55,065 nt of DNA, taken from NCBI GenBank assembly GCA_039414355.1, contig JBCDJN010000021.1:1-55065 (forward strand), in the 5' to 3' direction. A program made the translations under genes and the position numbers. The notes under the pieces are model-generated. The model was not told the origin of the DNA, ran no database searches, and was given only the letters and a program-made list of their open reading frames with translations. How positions within the stretch are numbered: position 1 is the stretch's first letter; every line of letters begins with the position of its first letter. This stretch comes from JBCCQL01 sp039414355 (GTDB lineage Bacteria > Planctomycetota > Planctomycetia > Pirellulales > Lacipirellulaceae). Shown piece after piece: positions 1 through 8,835 of this stretch.

Positions 1-2
1 AC

Positions 3-155
3 AACTTCTCGCGGAGGTTCGGTCAGCACCCGGACAAGACTATCGAGGATGGATTCACCGTGATCTGGCGCCAGCTCAACATTGTCGCAGAGCCAAACGC
101 CACACGGCTTGAGATGGCCCGAGCGGATCGAGCGAGCGGCGGGGCGTTCGCGTAA
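3..155 (+). CDS. C-terminal end of an unidentified protein (partial)
   Basis: An open frame enters from the left edge and runs 50 codons to a TAA stop. Its third codon positions are mostly G or C, as in the clear genes of this window, and the translated tail is mixed and soluble in character (it contains the stretch DKTIEDGFTVIWRQLN). The two other forward frames stop within the first 60-115 bases. No family is recognised from so short a piece. It is called only because the reading frame looks coding and no competing gene lies there; the rest of the gene is outside the window. Confidence 0.45.
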   Translation, partial: NFSRRFGQHPDKTIEDGFTVIWRQLNIVAEPNATRLEMARADRASGGAFA

Positions 156-262
156 GCCTGCCTCGTAGTTCGCGAGTCGATGGGTCTGCGTCGGGTAGCG
201 ATGAGCCCGCTTAAAGCTCCGTGGCATGATAGGAGCGCCAGGCAGAGAGCCGGGCACGCCGC

Positions 263-1222
263 TCACTGCCGCACGATCTCCTCGCCCGCTACCGTGCTCA
301 GGGCGCCGAGCCAGAGCCATCGGTCGTCGATCCGGATGTCGGGCGCCTGGTTCGGGTTGACGCCGGTGGCGGTCGCGTCCTGGCTATCGGCGAAACCCTC
401 CACGTGCCCGTCGAGGAAGACAAAGTTGGTCACGCCGGGGTGCTCGCCGCCGAAGGCCTCATCGCTGCGATCGAGCGGGCCGTCGGCCAGGCCGTCCTCG
501 GTCCCACGCAGGATCGTGTTGACCCGGTCGCCCGCCAGGAAGCACGTGTCGCCCTGCTCATAGTGAACCTGATTCGGGTCCCAGTCGTCCCGCTGCGGCG
601 GAAGGTGCTTCTCGCCGACGGCGATCGTGGCGGAGAGTCCATCGGTCACCTGGCGGGCGCCGATGCGTGATCCGCTGAAGATCGGCCCGGCCAGCGTCAG
701 GTCAACTTGGCCGTTAACAAAGTCGTTGCCCTCCATGCCGGTGTTCTCCTCGAGCCCGGCGTTGGCGGCGTAGTCGCCCAGCACTGCGGCGGCTTTTACG
801 ACGGGCGCCTGGCCGTCATTGTCAAAGTCCCGGTCGGCGGCGGGCGAGCGTCGGCTGGGGCAGGCGTAGATGGCGAGCGGCTTACGCATGGCGCCGGCGT
901 TGATGTCGGAGTCAACCCGTTGGGTGCGATCGAAGGCGTCGAACACCGCCTGCTGCTCCAGGTACGGCAGGATCAATTGCGCCCACGAGACGGCGAACTG
1001 GTTCGTGCCTGTTCGGCCCGTGGGGAACTGGCCACGCGTGTCGTGGTAGTTCTGCAGCGCCAGGCCAATCTCCTTCATCTGCGCGGTGCACTGGTTGCGG
1101 CGGGCGGCCTCGCGGGCCGACTGCACCGCCGGCAGCAACAGCGCGATTAAGATGCCGATGATGGCGATCACCACCAGCAGCTCAACGAGGGTGAATGCGT
1201 TCCGTGGGTGTGATTTTCGCAT
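263..1222 (-). CDS. DUF1559 family protein with prepilin-type N terminus
   Basis: A 319-residue secreted or cell-surface protein of the large planctomycete DUF1559 family, whose role is not established. The N terminus is a type IV pilin-like signal: a short basic leader, then AFTLVELLVVIAIIGI at residues 9-24, where prepilin peptidase would cut before Phe10 and methylate it. The hydrophobic helix continues to about residue 36. Near the C terminus His261 is followed nine residues later by Asp-Gly (271-272), the H-X9-DG signature of the family. No clear Shine-Dalgarno sequence precedes the ATG. It is divergent in sequence from the other DUF1559 gene at 24.5 kb and not linked to it. It lies about 60 bases downstream of the AAA+ ATPase gene on the same strand, so the two may be cotranscribed. 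Confidence 0.93.
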   Translation of the reverse strand: MRKSHPRNAFTLVELLVVIAIIGILIALLLPAVQSAREAARRNQCTAQMKEIGLALQNYHDTRGQFPTGRTGTNQFAVSWAQLILPYLEQQAVFDAFDRTQRVDSDINAGAMRKPLAIYACPSRRSPAADRDFDNDGQAPVVKAAAVLGDYAANAGLEENTGMEGNDFVNGQVDLTLAGPIFSGSRIGARQVTDGLSATIAVGEKHLPPQRDDWDPNQVHYEQGDTCFLAGDRVNTILRGTEDGLADGPLDRSDEAFGGEHPGVTNFVFLDGHVEGFADSQDATATGVNPNQAPDIRIDDRWLWLGALSTVAGEEIVRQ

Positions 1223-1283
1223 GACGCAGGCGGGGGAGTGGGGGGCAGGTGGGACAGCGCGGGGCAGGGCGGTGGGCGATCGA

Positions 1284-2756
1284 CTAGGTCTCGTAAACGA
1301 TCCGCCCGTGGGTTTGGCTGCGGCTGATGCGGTCGGCGGCGTAGAGGCCGGCCAGGACGAACTCCACGCAGCTCGCGCGGACGGACTCGTCTTCGGAGGC
1401 GTTCACTTCGAACGCCTTGTCCCAAACAGCCGGCGCCCGGCGTAGCAACGCGGCGTAGTGGCTTGAGGGGAGCATGTCCCCTACTTCGACTTTGACGCCC
1501 TGCGAGAAGACCTCGGCGATGTCGGCCAAGCCGTGCTTGTCGACGTACTCGCCGAAGACCGTGCCAATCGCCTCGGCCAGAACGGCGTCCAGCACTTGGC
1601 GTTCGCTCATCTGGTGCGAGCCCATCAGGTCGAGCTCCAGCTTGCCGAGCGAGCTAGCATACAGGTGGCCAAGATCGCTAATCCGCGGCACGGCGACGTC
1701 CTCGCCCAAGATCGCCGCCCGGTGCTTGGCCGAGGCGATCATCGTCCGGTAGTTGGCGATCGAGAGCCGCGCTGAAACGCCCGACTCGTGATCGATAAAC
1801 TTGCTGTTGCGCGCGGCCCGGCTGATCTCCTCGATCAACTCCTTCATGAAGTATGGCACGACGATCGATGGCCCCGTCGGCGCCGGAGCGTCCGCCTCGT
1901 CGTCCCCCTGGTCTCTGGCCCCTGGCCCCTGGCCCCTATCATCAACCTCCTGCTCCAAAATCTCGACACCCAGCCCTCGCTCAAGCGGATAGTGCGTGTG
2001 GATGATGGAGCCGATGCGGTCCTTGAGCTGCGGGATGACCTTGCCGCTGCGGTTGTAGGTGGCGGGGTTGGCGGAGAAGAGGATCATCACGTCGATGTCG
2101 AACTTCACCGGGTAGCCGCGGATCTGCACGTCGCGTTCTTCGAGGATGTTGAACAGGCCGACCTGCACCAACTCGTCGAGCTCCGGCAGCTCGTTCATGG
2201 CGAACAGGCCGCGGTGCATGCGGGGGATCAGGCCGAAGTGCAACGCCTCTTCGGCGCCCATGCTGACGCCGCCCACCAGCTTGGCGGGGTCGATCTCGCC
2301 GATGATGTCGGCAAACTTGGTGCCGGGCGCCAGCCGCTCCGCGTAGCGGTCTTCGCGCCGCCACCAGGCGATGGGCACCTCGTCCGCCGGCACGCCGGCG
2401 ACAATCTGCTTGCCGCGGCGGGTGATGGGGTGGAACGGGTCGTCGTGCAGCGGGATCTTGCCGTCGTCCAGGTACGGAATCGCGTCGTCCAGGAACGAAG
2501 CGATCTGCCGCATCAGCCGGCTCTTGGCCTGCCCCTTCTCGCCGAGGAACAGCAGGTCGTGCTGGGCCAAGAGGGCGATGTTGATCTCGGGGATCACCGT
2601 CTCGTCGTAGCCCACGATGCCGGGGAACAGCTCTTCGCCGGCGGAGAGCTTCCGCAGGAAGTTGTCGTAGATCTCCTGCTTGACCGACTTGCTCTGCCAG
2701 CCGGAACTCCGCAACTCGGCGAGCGTGCGGGGGAGCGAAAGCGTGTCGAGCGACAT
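1284..2756 (-). CDS. Magnesium-chelatase-like / MoxR-type AAA+ ATPase
   Basis: A 490-residue AAA+ ATPase related to the magnesium chelatase I subunit and MoxR proteins. Such proteins act as cytoplasmic remodelling chaperones; the substrate is unknown. A P-loop GEKGQAKS is at residues 72-79. The Walker B position reads GLFAMNELPEL (183-193), with Asn where Asp is usual. A sensor-1-like SANPATYNR (228-236) and an arginine-rich segment KDRIGS (245-250) follow. An acidic, low-complexity stretch (272-297) separates the ATPase core from a helical C-terminal domain; part of it is encoded by a 7-bp tandem repeat (1910-1937). No cobalt or magnesium chelatase partner or von Willebrand-domain gene is adjacent, so pigment synthesis is unlikely. 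The ATG at 2756 gives a typical N terminus, although no strong ribosome-binding site is visible. Confidence 0.88.
   Translation of the reverse strand: MSLDTLSLPRTLAELRSSGWQSKSVKQEIYDNFLRKLSAGEELFPGIVGYDETVIPEINIALLAQHDLLFLGEKGQAKSRLMRQIASFLDDAIPYLDDGKIPLHDDPFHPITRRGKQIVAGVPADEVPIAWWRREDRYAERLAPGTKFADIIGEIDPAKLVGGVSMGAEEALHFGLIPRMHRGLFAMNELPELDELVQVGLFNILEERDVQIRGYPVKFDIDVMILFSANPATYNRSGKVIPQLKDRIGSIIHTHYPLERGLGVEILEQEVDDRGQGPGARDQGDDEADAPAPTGPSIVVPYFMKELIEEISRAARNSKFIDHESGVSARLSIANYRTMIASAKHRAAILGEDVAVPRISDLGHLYASSLGKLELDLMGSHQMSERQVLDAVLAEAIGTVFGEYVDKHGLADIAEVFSQGVKVEVGDMLPSSHYAALLRRAPAVWDKAFEVNASEDESVRASCVEFVLAGLYAADRISRSQTHGRIVYET
1910..1937. repeat. 7-bp tandem array inside the AAA+ gene
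   Basis: Four consecutive 7-bp units read GGTCTCT then GGCCCCT three times. The array is a multiple of 7 but not of 3, and it is read through in frame on the minus strand as residues 274-283 (RGQGPGARDQ) of the AAA+ ATPase, in the linker between domains. The preceding seven bases (TCCCCCT) resemble a further decayed unit. The other period-7 arrays in this window are in or next to spacers. Confidence 0.8.
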
Positions 2757-2918
2757 GGCAAGCTTGGGTGGGCAGGTGGGAAGGGAAAATGCTCGCCGTG
2801 CGGCGGCCGATTATAGCGCGGGCGGGGCATGCGGACAGGCGCCGCGCTTCACCGGGTGGCGCCAAGCGGTAACAATGCCGGACAACGCCGTCCGCAATGG
2901 CCCAACGGAGAGAGCCCG

Positions 2919-4847
2919 ATGTCGGAAGCCAACGAGTCAAGCGAACCGTCCGAGTCCGCGCCAGCCGGGGAAGCCTTGGGCAAGAACGGCGGGCCGGCGT
3001 CGTCGGTGCGCCTGCGGCTTTGGCCTGGTTTTGTCGCGGCGGGTTTGCTGTTGTTCTGCCTCACCGTGCCGCTCAAACTGAATCCAGAGTCCCCAAAGGC
3101 GTTCATGCCGCTAATGTTCGGCTCGATGGCCGCCTACACGGGAATGGCCGTCTGGTGGCTCTTCGCTAGTCGGGCGCCGATCCGCGACCGCTGGCTCGGC
3201 CTGGCCATCGTGCTTGGCGGCATCGGCATCGGCATGGGCTTCGCCTACCACCCGTCGCTGCAGTTCGAGCTTGGCGGCATGGCGATGCTGCTGTTCGTTA
3301 CCCCGGCCATCTTGGTTGCGCCACTGGTCACGTTGCTTCTGACGCGGGGAATGGGCTGGCCGACATCCCGCCTTGTCGCCGCCGTGGTGACGGTCTTGAT
3401 GCTCGTGGGCGTTGGCTTCGTGCGGTACGAAAACAGCAGCTCGCGTTTCGACCCAGACTTCTTTCCTCGCTGGCAGCCGAACAAGGAAGAACTGCTGCTG
3501 GCGAGCCTGAATGAGCGGCCGGCGCTCGAAGCGGAGTTTGAGCCCGCGGAAGAAGGCATCACGCTGGGCGAGGACGATTGGCCCGGTTTTCGCGGCCCGT
3601 TCCGCGACGGGCTGACCGAGCCCGGCCAGCTTGCCGCGTCGTGGGAAGCCTCGCCGCCCGAGCGGCTGTGGGCGCGGGCCATCGGTCCGGGGTGGTCGTC
3701 GTTCTGCATCGTCGGCGGGTTGGCGATCACGCAAGAGCAACGCGGCGCCGACGAGTGCGTGGTGGCCTACGACGCCGACTCCGGCGAGCAGGTTTGGGTG
3801 AACAAGGTCGAATCGCGATTCGAAGAATCGGCCGCCGGCCCCGGCCCGCGGGCGACGCCCACCTTTGACGACGGCGCCCTGTACACCTGCGGCGCCGAGG
3901 GCGTGGTGCAGAAGCTCGACGCGGCGACCGGCGACGTCATATGGCAGAAGTACCTCTTCACCGACGAAGACCGCGGCTGGCAGGGCGAATCGTCGCAGGA
4001 GGTGTTGCCGATGTGGGGCTTCGCCAGCTCGCCGCTCATGATCGAGCAAGACGGCGGCCCGAAGCTCGCCCTCGTCTACGCCGGCAACCCCCAGCCCGAG
4101 AGCGAAGAGGCGGGCAGCGTCAATCGTTCGGTCATCGCCTTCAACGCTGAGAACGGCGACGTGGTGTGGGCGAAGGGCGTTGGCTGGCGTGGCTACAGCT
4201 CGGCCCATCTGGCGACGCTGCTCGGCGAGCGGCAGGTGCTGATGTGCACCAACGTCGGCCTCGAATCGCTCGACCCCGCCACGGGCGAGCGGCTGTGGTT
4301 CTTCGAGTGGTCCATCGGCGAGTTCGGCCGCGTCAACCAGCCGACGGTCTTGGATGAGAGCACCGTGGTCCTCTCCGCCGGGTACGACTCCGGCACGATG
4401 GTCGTCGGCGTCAGCCGCGACGGCGACGCGTGGTCTGCCAAGGAGCAGTGGAAGCAGCCCAGCACCAACCTGGTGCCGTACTTCAATGACATTGTCGCCT
4501 ACGAGGGCTACCTGTACGGCATCCACAAGAAGTACCTGGTCTGCATCGACCTGGAGACCGGCAAGCCGACCTGGCCGCGGAAGTCCAAGCGGAAGTCGCA
4601 AGTGGGCAACGGCCAACTGGTGCTCGACGCCGAGTCGGGCCACCTGCTGGTAACGACCGAAGCAACCGGCGAGGCGCTGCTGATCAAGGCCCAGCCGGAC
4701 GACCTAGAGATCGTCAGCCGCCTGCGGGCGCTGGAGCCCGAGGAATCCAAGCCCGGCAAAAACTGGAACCACCCCGTCGTAACCGGCGGCCGGCTGTACG
4801 TGCGGAACGGGGTAGAGGCGGCGTGCTTTGAGCTGCCGGGGGAGTAG
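2919..4847 (+). CDS. Membrane-anchored PQQ-like beta-propeller protein
   Basis: A 642-residue protein with an N-terminal membrane region and a PQQ-binding-like beta-propeller domain. Five hydrophobic segments lie at roughly 34-50, 62-82, 92-110, 117-142 and 151-168. The motif DDWPGFRGPFRDG (219-231) opens the propeller, as in many planctomycete outer-membrane-biogenesis-like (BamB-like) or PQQ-repeat proteins. Repeated blades carry the pattern of a hydrophobic strand followed by D-A/E-x-G-E/D-x-x-W (for example YDADSGEQVW). The start was placed at 2919 because GGAGAG lies about 8 bases upstream; an in-frame ATG 30 codons earlier would add an implausible leader. Function cannot be assigned: the propeller may be a structural scaffold without PQQ. 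It is transcribed divergently from the AAA+ gene. Confidence 0.88.
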   Translation: MSEANESSEPSESAPAGEALGKNGGPASSVRLRLWPGFVAAGLLLFCLTVPLKLNPESPKAFMPLMFGSMAAYTGMAVWWLFASRAPIRDRWLGLAIVLGGIGIGMGFAYHPSLQFELGGMAMLLFVTPAILVAPLVTLLLTRGMGWPTSRLVAAVVTVLMLVGVGFVRYENSSSRFDPDFFPRWQPNKEELLLASLNERPALEAEFEPAEEGITLGEDDWPGFRGPFRDGLTEPGQLAASWEASPPERLWARAIGPGWSSFCIVGGLAITQEQRGADECVVAYDADSGEQVWVNKVESRFEESAAGPGPRATPTFDDGALYTCGAEGVVQKLDAATGDVIWQKYLFTDEDRGWQGESSQEVLPMWGFASSPLMIEQDGGPKLALVYAGNPQPESEEAGSVNRSVIAFNAENGDVVWAKGVGWRGYSSAHLATLLGERQVLMCTNVGLESLDPATGERLWFFEWSIGEFGRVNQPTVLDESTVVLSAGYDSGTMVVGVSRDGDAWSAKEQWKQPSTNLVPYFNDIVAYEGYLYGIHKKYLVCIDLETGKPTWPRKSKRKSQVGNGQLVLDAESGHLLVTTEATGEALLIKAQPDDLEIVSRLRALEPEESKPGKNWNHPVVTGGRLYVRNGVEAACFELPGE

Positions 4848-5085
4848 TGGAACCGGTTGGACCCAGCGCTGGCTCGCATCTAGGGTCGCTCGCAACGGCT
4901 GCTCCCTTGTAGTTGTGAGAGTCTCTGGGGATGCGCCGAACGATGAATCCTGTGCACTTTCGGACCCGTCGGTTCTTGGCACGTGATCAGCCGTTATCGT
5001 AGGCGATACACTGCTATGAGCGTAGATTTCGATCCGGAAAGCTCACACAGGTGCTTATCAGTAGACCCTTGTCTCAATCCAAACC

Positions 5086-5889
5086 ATGGCCAACGCTCCG
5101 AAAGAGCTGAGAACACGTATCCGGAAGCTGCTCGATCGTCTCGTGCAATCGCGTCGTCTCAGCAATGAAGACCAGGAGGTGATCGGTGACGAGGTTGCCG
5201 CCGAGGCTCGTAAACTGCCGCGTGATGGAGTCCTTGATGCGCTAGACAACGCAACGGGTCGCAGCGAAAGCCGACGCAAAGAGGCTGTCTATCTGCTTTC
5301 GGAATGGACCGATTCGCCCGCCGTCGTGGACCGCATCGGTGAGTGGATTAGCGACCGTGATCACCAGTGGCGAAGTCTGCTGATTCAAACGGTCGGGCGA
5401 GACGGGCTGACTCAATTGGCACCACATCTCAGTGGCATTATTGAACATGATCGTGATGAAATCTGCAGGGATATGGCGATTCATGCGGCTGCAAAACTGC
5501 GGGCCGATGAATGTTTGCCCGCGTTGCTTCGCCTTGCAGATCAAGACGATCCTAGCCTGACGTGGCGTTTAGCAACTGCACTCTCATCCTACGCAACCGA
5601 GGAATGCCGACCGCGCTTGAGGAAATGGTTCAGTGATCATTCTCTCACAAAATCGACGCGCATATTTGCCGCTTGGGGGCTCGGAAAGCTTGGCGAGCAA
5701 ACGGCGATAGACTACTTGATCGAGATGCTAGATGACCCTGACGAACGTGGTGACAATTACTTCAGGCCGGGCGATTCAATTCGTGCTGCACAGGCGATAT
5801 GCGATATCCGCGGATGGGAATTTGAATGGGACAAGTCATTCGTGTCGAAGACAAGAGACCTAGTGTTGAATGCCAAGAGCAATGCATAA
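5086..5889 (+). CDS. HEAT-repeat protein of unknown function
   Basis: A 267-residue, soluble, helical protein. From about residue 40 onward it shows repeated helix pairs typical of HEAT/PBS-lyase-like repeats, for example the segments MAIHAAAKLRADECLPALLRL and RIFAAWGLGKLGEQTAIDYL with conserved Ala, Leu and Asp spacing. Such solenoids usually bind other proteins. No signal peptide or membrane segment is present. Base composition is clearly less GC-rich than in the neighbours and codons such as CAA, ATA and TTT are common, which suggests recent acquisition or relaxed selection. It stands alone between gaps of about 240 and 210 bases. No Shine-Dalgarno sequence is obvious before the ATG. Confidence 0.82.
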   Translation: MANAPKELRTRIRKLLDRLVQSRRLSNEDQEVIGDEVAAEARKLPRDGVLDALDNATGRSESRRKEAVYLLSEWTDSPAVVDRIGEWISDRDHQWRSLLIQTVGRDGLTQLAPHLSGIIEHDRDEICRDMAIHAAAKLRADECLPALLRLADQDDPSLTWRLATALSSYATEECRPRLRKWFSDHSLTKSTRIFAAWGLGKLGEQTAIDYLIEMLDDPDERGDNYFRPGDSIRAAQAICDIRGWEFEWDKSFVSKTRDLVLNAKSNA

Positions 5890-6101
5890 CAGTCGCTTGA
5901 ACGTGGAGCCGTGGACAGCACGTTTTCGAGTAGGAGAGGCAATTGCGGCGGCCCGGTTTTCGAGATCATTAGCCTGCAAAGAGTAACACTCCGACGCTGA
6001 TGGCGGGATCGGCCGATGTACAAAGCAGGCGTCGTCCTGGGCAGTCAAGACGCGTCGGCGTGAAACGCTTGGGCATCCTCAGCCGATGAGGCCGAAGGTG
6101 C

Positions 6102-6554
6102 TCAACGACTGGGTGCTATCGGCCGTCCTAGAGGGTTGGACGGAGCCATCTTGTCCCAGCACGTGACCTCGCGGAGCACCGAATCGAGTTCACGCCCCTC
6201 TAGCCAGCTCTCGGTGAAGCACCGGATGCGTTCAAGTCCGGCGGTCACAACGCAAGCGTGCTCACGAATGCCGTATACGCGACCTAATCGAATCCGATCC
6301 TCTCCTTTGAGCGGGCGTACTTCCCAGCACTGGGGCAGCCCGCGACTGAGCCTTCCGCGTTGAATGAAGGTCACCCCTCGTTCGCCGCGGCAAAGCGAGA
6401 AGCACGTCCAGTGGCTGTCAGCATCAACACTTCCTCCGGCGGCTAGAACGCCTTCGAAGAAAGCGGCGAATTCCTCGCTGTCATCGAGGACTGGCGTGGG
6501 ATCGTCAAACTCATCGGGCCATCTCAAAGCGTTTACAATGCCCCTCAGAGTCAC
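6102..6554 (-). CDS. Hypothetical protein, 150 residues
   Basis: The minus-strand frame encodes a mixed alpha/beta-looking soluble protein with an acidic N-terminal third (WPDEFDDPTPVLDDSEEFA, residues 13-31) and several Cys and Trp residues. No known family is recognised. The composition of this frame (acidic and hydrophobic residues in alternation) is far more protein-like than the Ser/Arg-rich opposite frame, which is why this strand was chosen. There is no signal peptide. The start may be the ATG at 6554, but no strong ribosome-binding site is seen. It sits in the low-density stretch between the HEAT-repeat gene and the 573-residue helical protein gene, with no evident operon partner. Confidence 0.55.
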   Translation of the reverse strand: MTLRGIVNALRWPDEFDDPTPVLDDSEEFAAFFEGVLAAGGSVDADSHWTCFSLCRGERGVTFIQRGRLSRGLPQCWEVRPLKGEDRIRLGRVYGIREHACVVTAGLERIRCFTESWLEGRELDSVLREVTCWDKMAPSNPLGRPIAPSR

Positions 6555-6785
6555 CGGGTCACGTAACCATAGGCGAACACAACTCGCCGCTAGAAGTCCC
6601 GGAGTAAGTCTGTCTTACGCGAGCAGCCTCGGCGTAAAACACCGACGCTTGTTCCACGTGACGCTATCCGGCAAACGAGGCGTCGGCTTTGGAGGGGAGG
6701 CGACCACCGCGAGTTCCGCTTCGTGTCCAATGCCTTGGCGAATCGCAGCGTTTACCAATCACTGCATCACGTCCTTTGCTTCGAT

Positions 6786-6813
6786 GCCGCCGCTCGCCGG
6801 GGCGAGCGGCGGC
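6786..6813 (-). terminator. Strong GC hairpin behind the 573-aa gene
   Basis: Thirteen bases at 6786-6798 pair perfectly with 6801-6813, leaving a tight loop. The hairpin starts about 10 bases beyond the stop codon of the minus-strand gene ending at 6824, the right place to end or stabilise its transcript. No T-run follows on the minus strand, so it is not a textbook intrinsic terminator. Confidence 0.5.
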
Positions 6814-6823
6814 TGAGCACCGC

Positions 6824-8545
6824 TTAGCTCTTGCCCACCAGGGTCTTGATCATGGTGGCCACGTCGCCGGTCAGGTCGATGCCCTCGTTCAGGGCTTGCA
6901 GTTCGTCGGTGAGCTCCGCCGCCGCGGCGGTGTACTCGCGGGTGACCGACCCGGCGGTCAGGATGGCGCCCGAGGTGTCCGAGACGAAGGCGAACTTGAG
7001 CAGCGGGACGCCCCACTTGTTGATCGCCTTGGCGGCGCCGTGGATGTCACCCTCTAGCTTGCCAAGGATCGTGGTGTAGTCCGCCAGCAGCGTCTTGCCC
7101 TCCCGGTAGTCCCCGGCGGACGTGGCCGCCTTCTCGACGAGCGAGCCGACCATCTCCCCGAAGCGGTCGATCTTCTTCTCCGTCTTGGCGAGGGCCGTCT
7201 TGACCTTTGGCGACGACTTGGCGGCCGCTTGGCTCTTGCGGAGCTTGCTCTTGAGCCCCTTGATCTCACGGTGCGCGGTATCGATCTGCTTGCCGAGCTT
7301 CACGGCGTTCTCGTGCACGCCCTTGAGCTTGAAGCCGAAGTCGCGCACCTTCTTCCCGACGGTGGTGACCGTGCTTGTGCGGTAACCGGTGAGCGCCTCC
7401 AGGGCCTGCCCGCCGGATTCGATCGCGCTGGCGGTATTCGGCTCCTTGAACCGCTTTTGCAAGGCGACCAGTTCACGGTCGATTTCCTTGCGCAGGTTTT
7501 GGGCGCTCTGCCACATGTCCTTGATGGCGTAGAGCACCTCGGCGCCGTTCTTGATCGCTGCTCCGGCGCCCATGATGGTGCCGACTCCGGTCCAGCCAGC
7601 CGCCACGGTGGTGGTGATGCCAACCCCCGTGCCGATCACCTTGCCGGCGATCTTCACGCGGCACTTGAGCTTGTACTTCCGGTAGTCCGCCTTGTCTTTG
7701 CAGTAGGTGTTCCAGACTTCTTGCACCGCCTTCGCGGCGCCCGTCTCGTACTTCGTCTCGAATCGGTCGTAGGCGGCGGCGATGGGCTTGGCGGCCCCGT
7801 CAGGCGTCGTCTTGCCGGACGTGAGGTCGCCGTCGATCGTCTTCAGCTCGGCGCCGAGCGTCTTGGCTTCGCGCTTGCCGACCTCGTACGCGGCGTCAAA
7901 GAACTCTTGCCTCAGGGTGGCGTTCTTGCTGGCATCGGCGCCGCCCTTGCCGGTCACGGTGACCATGACGCGGTACTGCCCCTTGGACCCCAGGTGGTCG
8001 AACTTGAAGCGGTGGACCTTGAGCAGCGTGTGCGTGACGTCCCAGTGGTTCAGCTCCCACTCCAGGTCGGTGATCTTCGAGAGGTCGACTTTCTCGGCAG
8101 CCGACAGGAGCGACTCGCAAGCCGCCCGGAGCTTCGCGGCGTGCGCGGCCACCTCTTCGCCCACGGTCTTGTACCAGGCGATGAGCTTCTTGGCGCCCTT
8201 TTCGCCGTGGTTCTTCTTGACCTCCGCCGCCTTGGCCCGCGTCTGCCGTTTGAACTCCTGGGCCCGCTCGTTGTAGAGGTCGAGCTGCTTGAACGCCGTG
8301 TCCAGGGCCTTGTACTTGGTGACGACGTCCGACTTCTTGCTGATGGCCTTGGCCAAGTCGGAGTAGACGCCGCTGATCTTCGAGACCAGGGCGCTCATCA
8401 CGTCGACGCTCTTCTTGACGGTTGTTGCCCCGCCCAGCTTCTCGGTCCAGACCGCGGCGACATCAATGCCCGCGGCGTCGACTTTCACCTTCTTGAGAGC
8501 GGCGAGGCTGGCGGCGGTGGGGAACGCGGGGATCTTGGCGGCCAT
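6824..8545 (-). CDS. Large helical protein with central glycine-rich hydrophobic segment, unknown function
   Basis: A 573-residue protein rich in Lys, Ala and Leu that appears almost entirely helical, with long coiled-coil-like stretches in both halves. At about residues 300-335 a Gly/Ala/Thr-rich, uncharged stretch (including VIGTGVGITTTVAAG and WTGVGTIMGAGAA) interrupts the charged helices. There is no signal peptide or known domain. Helical bundles with a buried hydrophobic hairpin occur in alpha-pore-forming toxins and in some membrane-remodelling proteins, but nothing here proves either. The start was set at the ATG at 8545, preceded by a GGAG about 9 bases upstream; an in-frame ATG 13 codons earlier adds a Pro/Gln-rich leader. 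It has no operon partner. Confidence 0.8.
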   Translation of the reverse strand: MAAKIPAFPTAASLAALKKVKVDAAGIDVAAVWTEKLGGATTVKKSVDVMSALVSKISGVYSDLAKAISKKSDVVTKYKALDTAFKQLDLYNERAQEFKRQTRAKAAEVKKNHGEKGAKKLIAWYKTVGEEVAAHAAKLRAACESLLSAAEKVDLSKITDLEWELNHWDVTHTLLKVHRFKFDHLGSKGQYRVMVTVTGKGGADASKNATLRQEFFDAAYEVGKREAKTLGAELKTIDGDLTSGKTTPDGAAKPIAAAYDRFETKYETGAAKAVQEVWNTYCKDKADYRKYKLKCRVKIAGKVIGTGVGITTTVAAGWTGVGTIMGAGAAIKNGAEVLYAIKDMWQSAQNLRKEIDRELVALQKRFKEPNTASAIESGGQALEALTGYRTSTVTTVGKKVRDFGFKLKGVHENAVKLGKQIDTAHREIKGLKSKLRKSQAAAKSSPKVKTALAKTEKKIDRFGEMVGSLVEKAATSAGDYREGKTLLADYTTILGKLEGDIHGAAKAINKWGVPLLKFAFVSDTSGAILTAGSVTREYTAAAAELTDELQALNEGIDLTGDVATMIKTLVGKS

Positions 8546-8699
8546 GGGAGGCTCCGGCTGCTGGCGGGCGGGTGGGGTGCACACGCCCGGCGATTGGCGT
8601 GCTCACCAACCAGATGTCGCGGCCACCGCGACGCCTTGCAGTTCGCCAAAGTTTCCGCGCCTACGCTGGGAAGAAAAGGCCAAGATCCCGGCGAGCGGC

Positions 8700-8819
8700 T
8701 CAGCGTTTAACTTCGTCCATGAACTCAACATCCCCGCTCTTCAGCCGGTAGTAGGCCGGGATAACCTGCAGCTTTGAGCCGCGGATGACTAGCGATCGCG
8801 CGCACAAGTCGAAGGCGTT
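8700..8819 (-). pseudogene. Duplicated 3' fragment of the carbonic anhydrase gene
   Basis: About 40 minus-strand codons ending at the TGA at 8700 match the last 39 residues of the carbonic anhydrase encoded at 9285-9968: both end in PAYYRLKSGDVEFMD plus four further residues before the stop. The 47 bases at 8714-8760 are identical to 9299-9345, while the rest of the fragment has diverged. The zinc-binding part of the enzyme is missing and no start codon belongs to the matching section, so this is a remnant rather than a gene. The 125-residue membrane protein gene lies between the two copies. Confidence 0.8.
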
Positions 8820-8835
8820 CAACCAGTGCTGAGGC

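Noticed and set aside
6364..6816. Plus-strand frame opposite the 150-residue hypothetical gene
   Set aside because: Ser/Arg/Thr-rich with no domain pattern; the minus-strand frame is much more protein-like.
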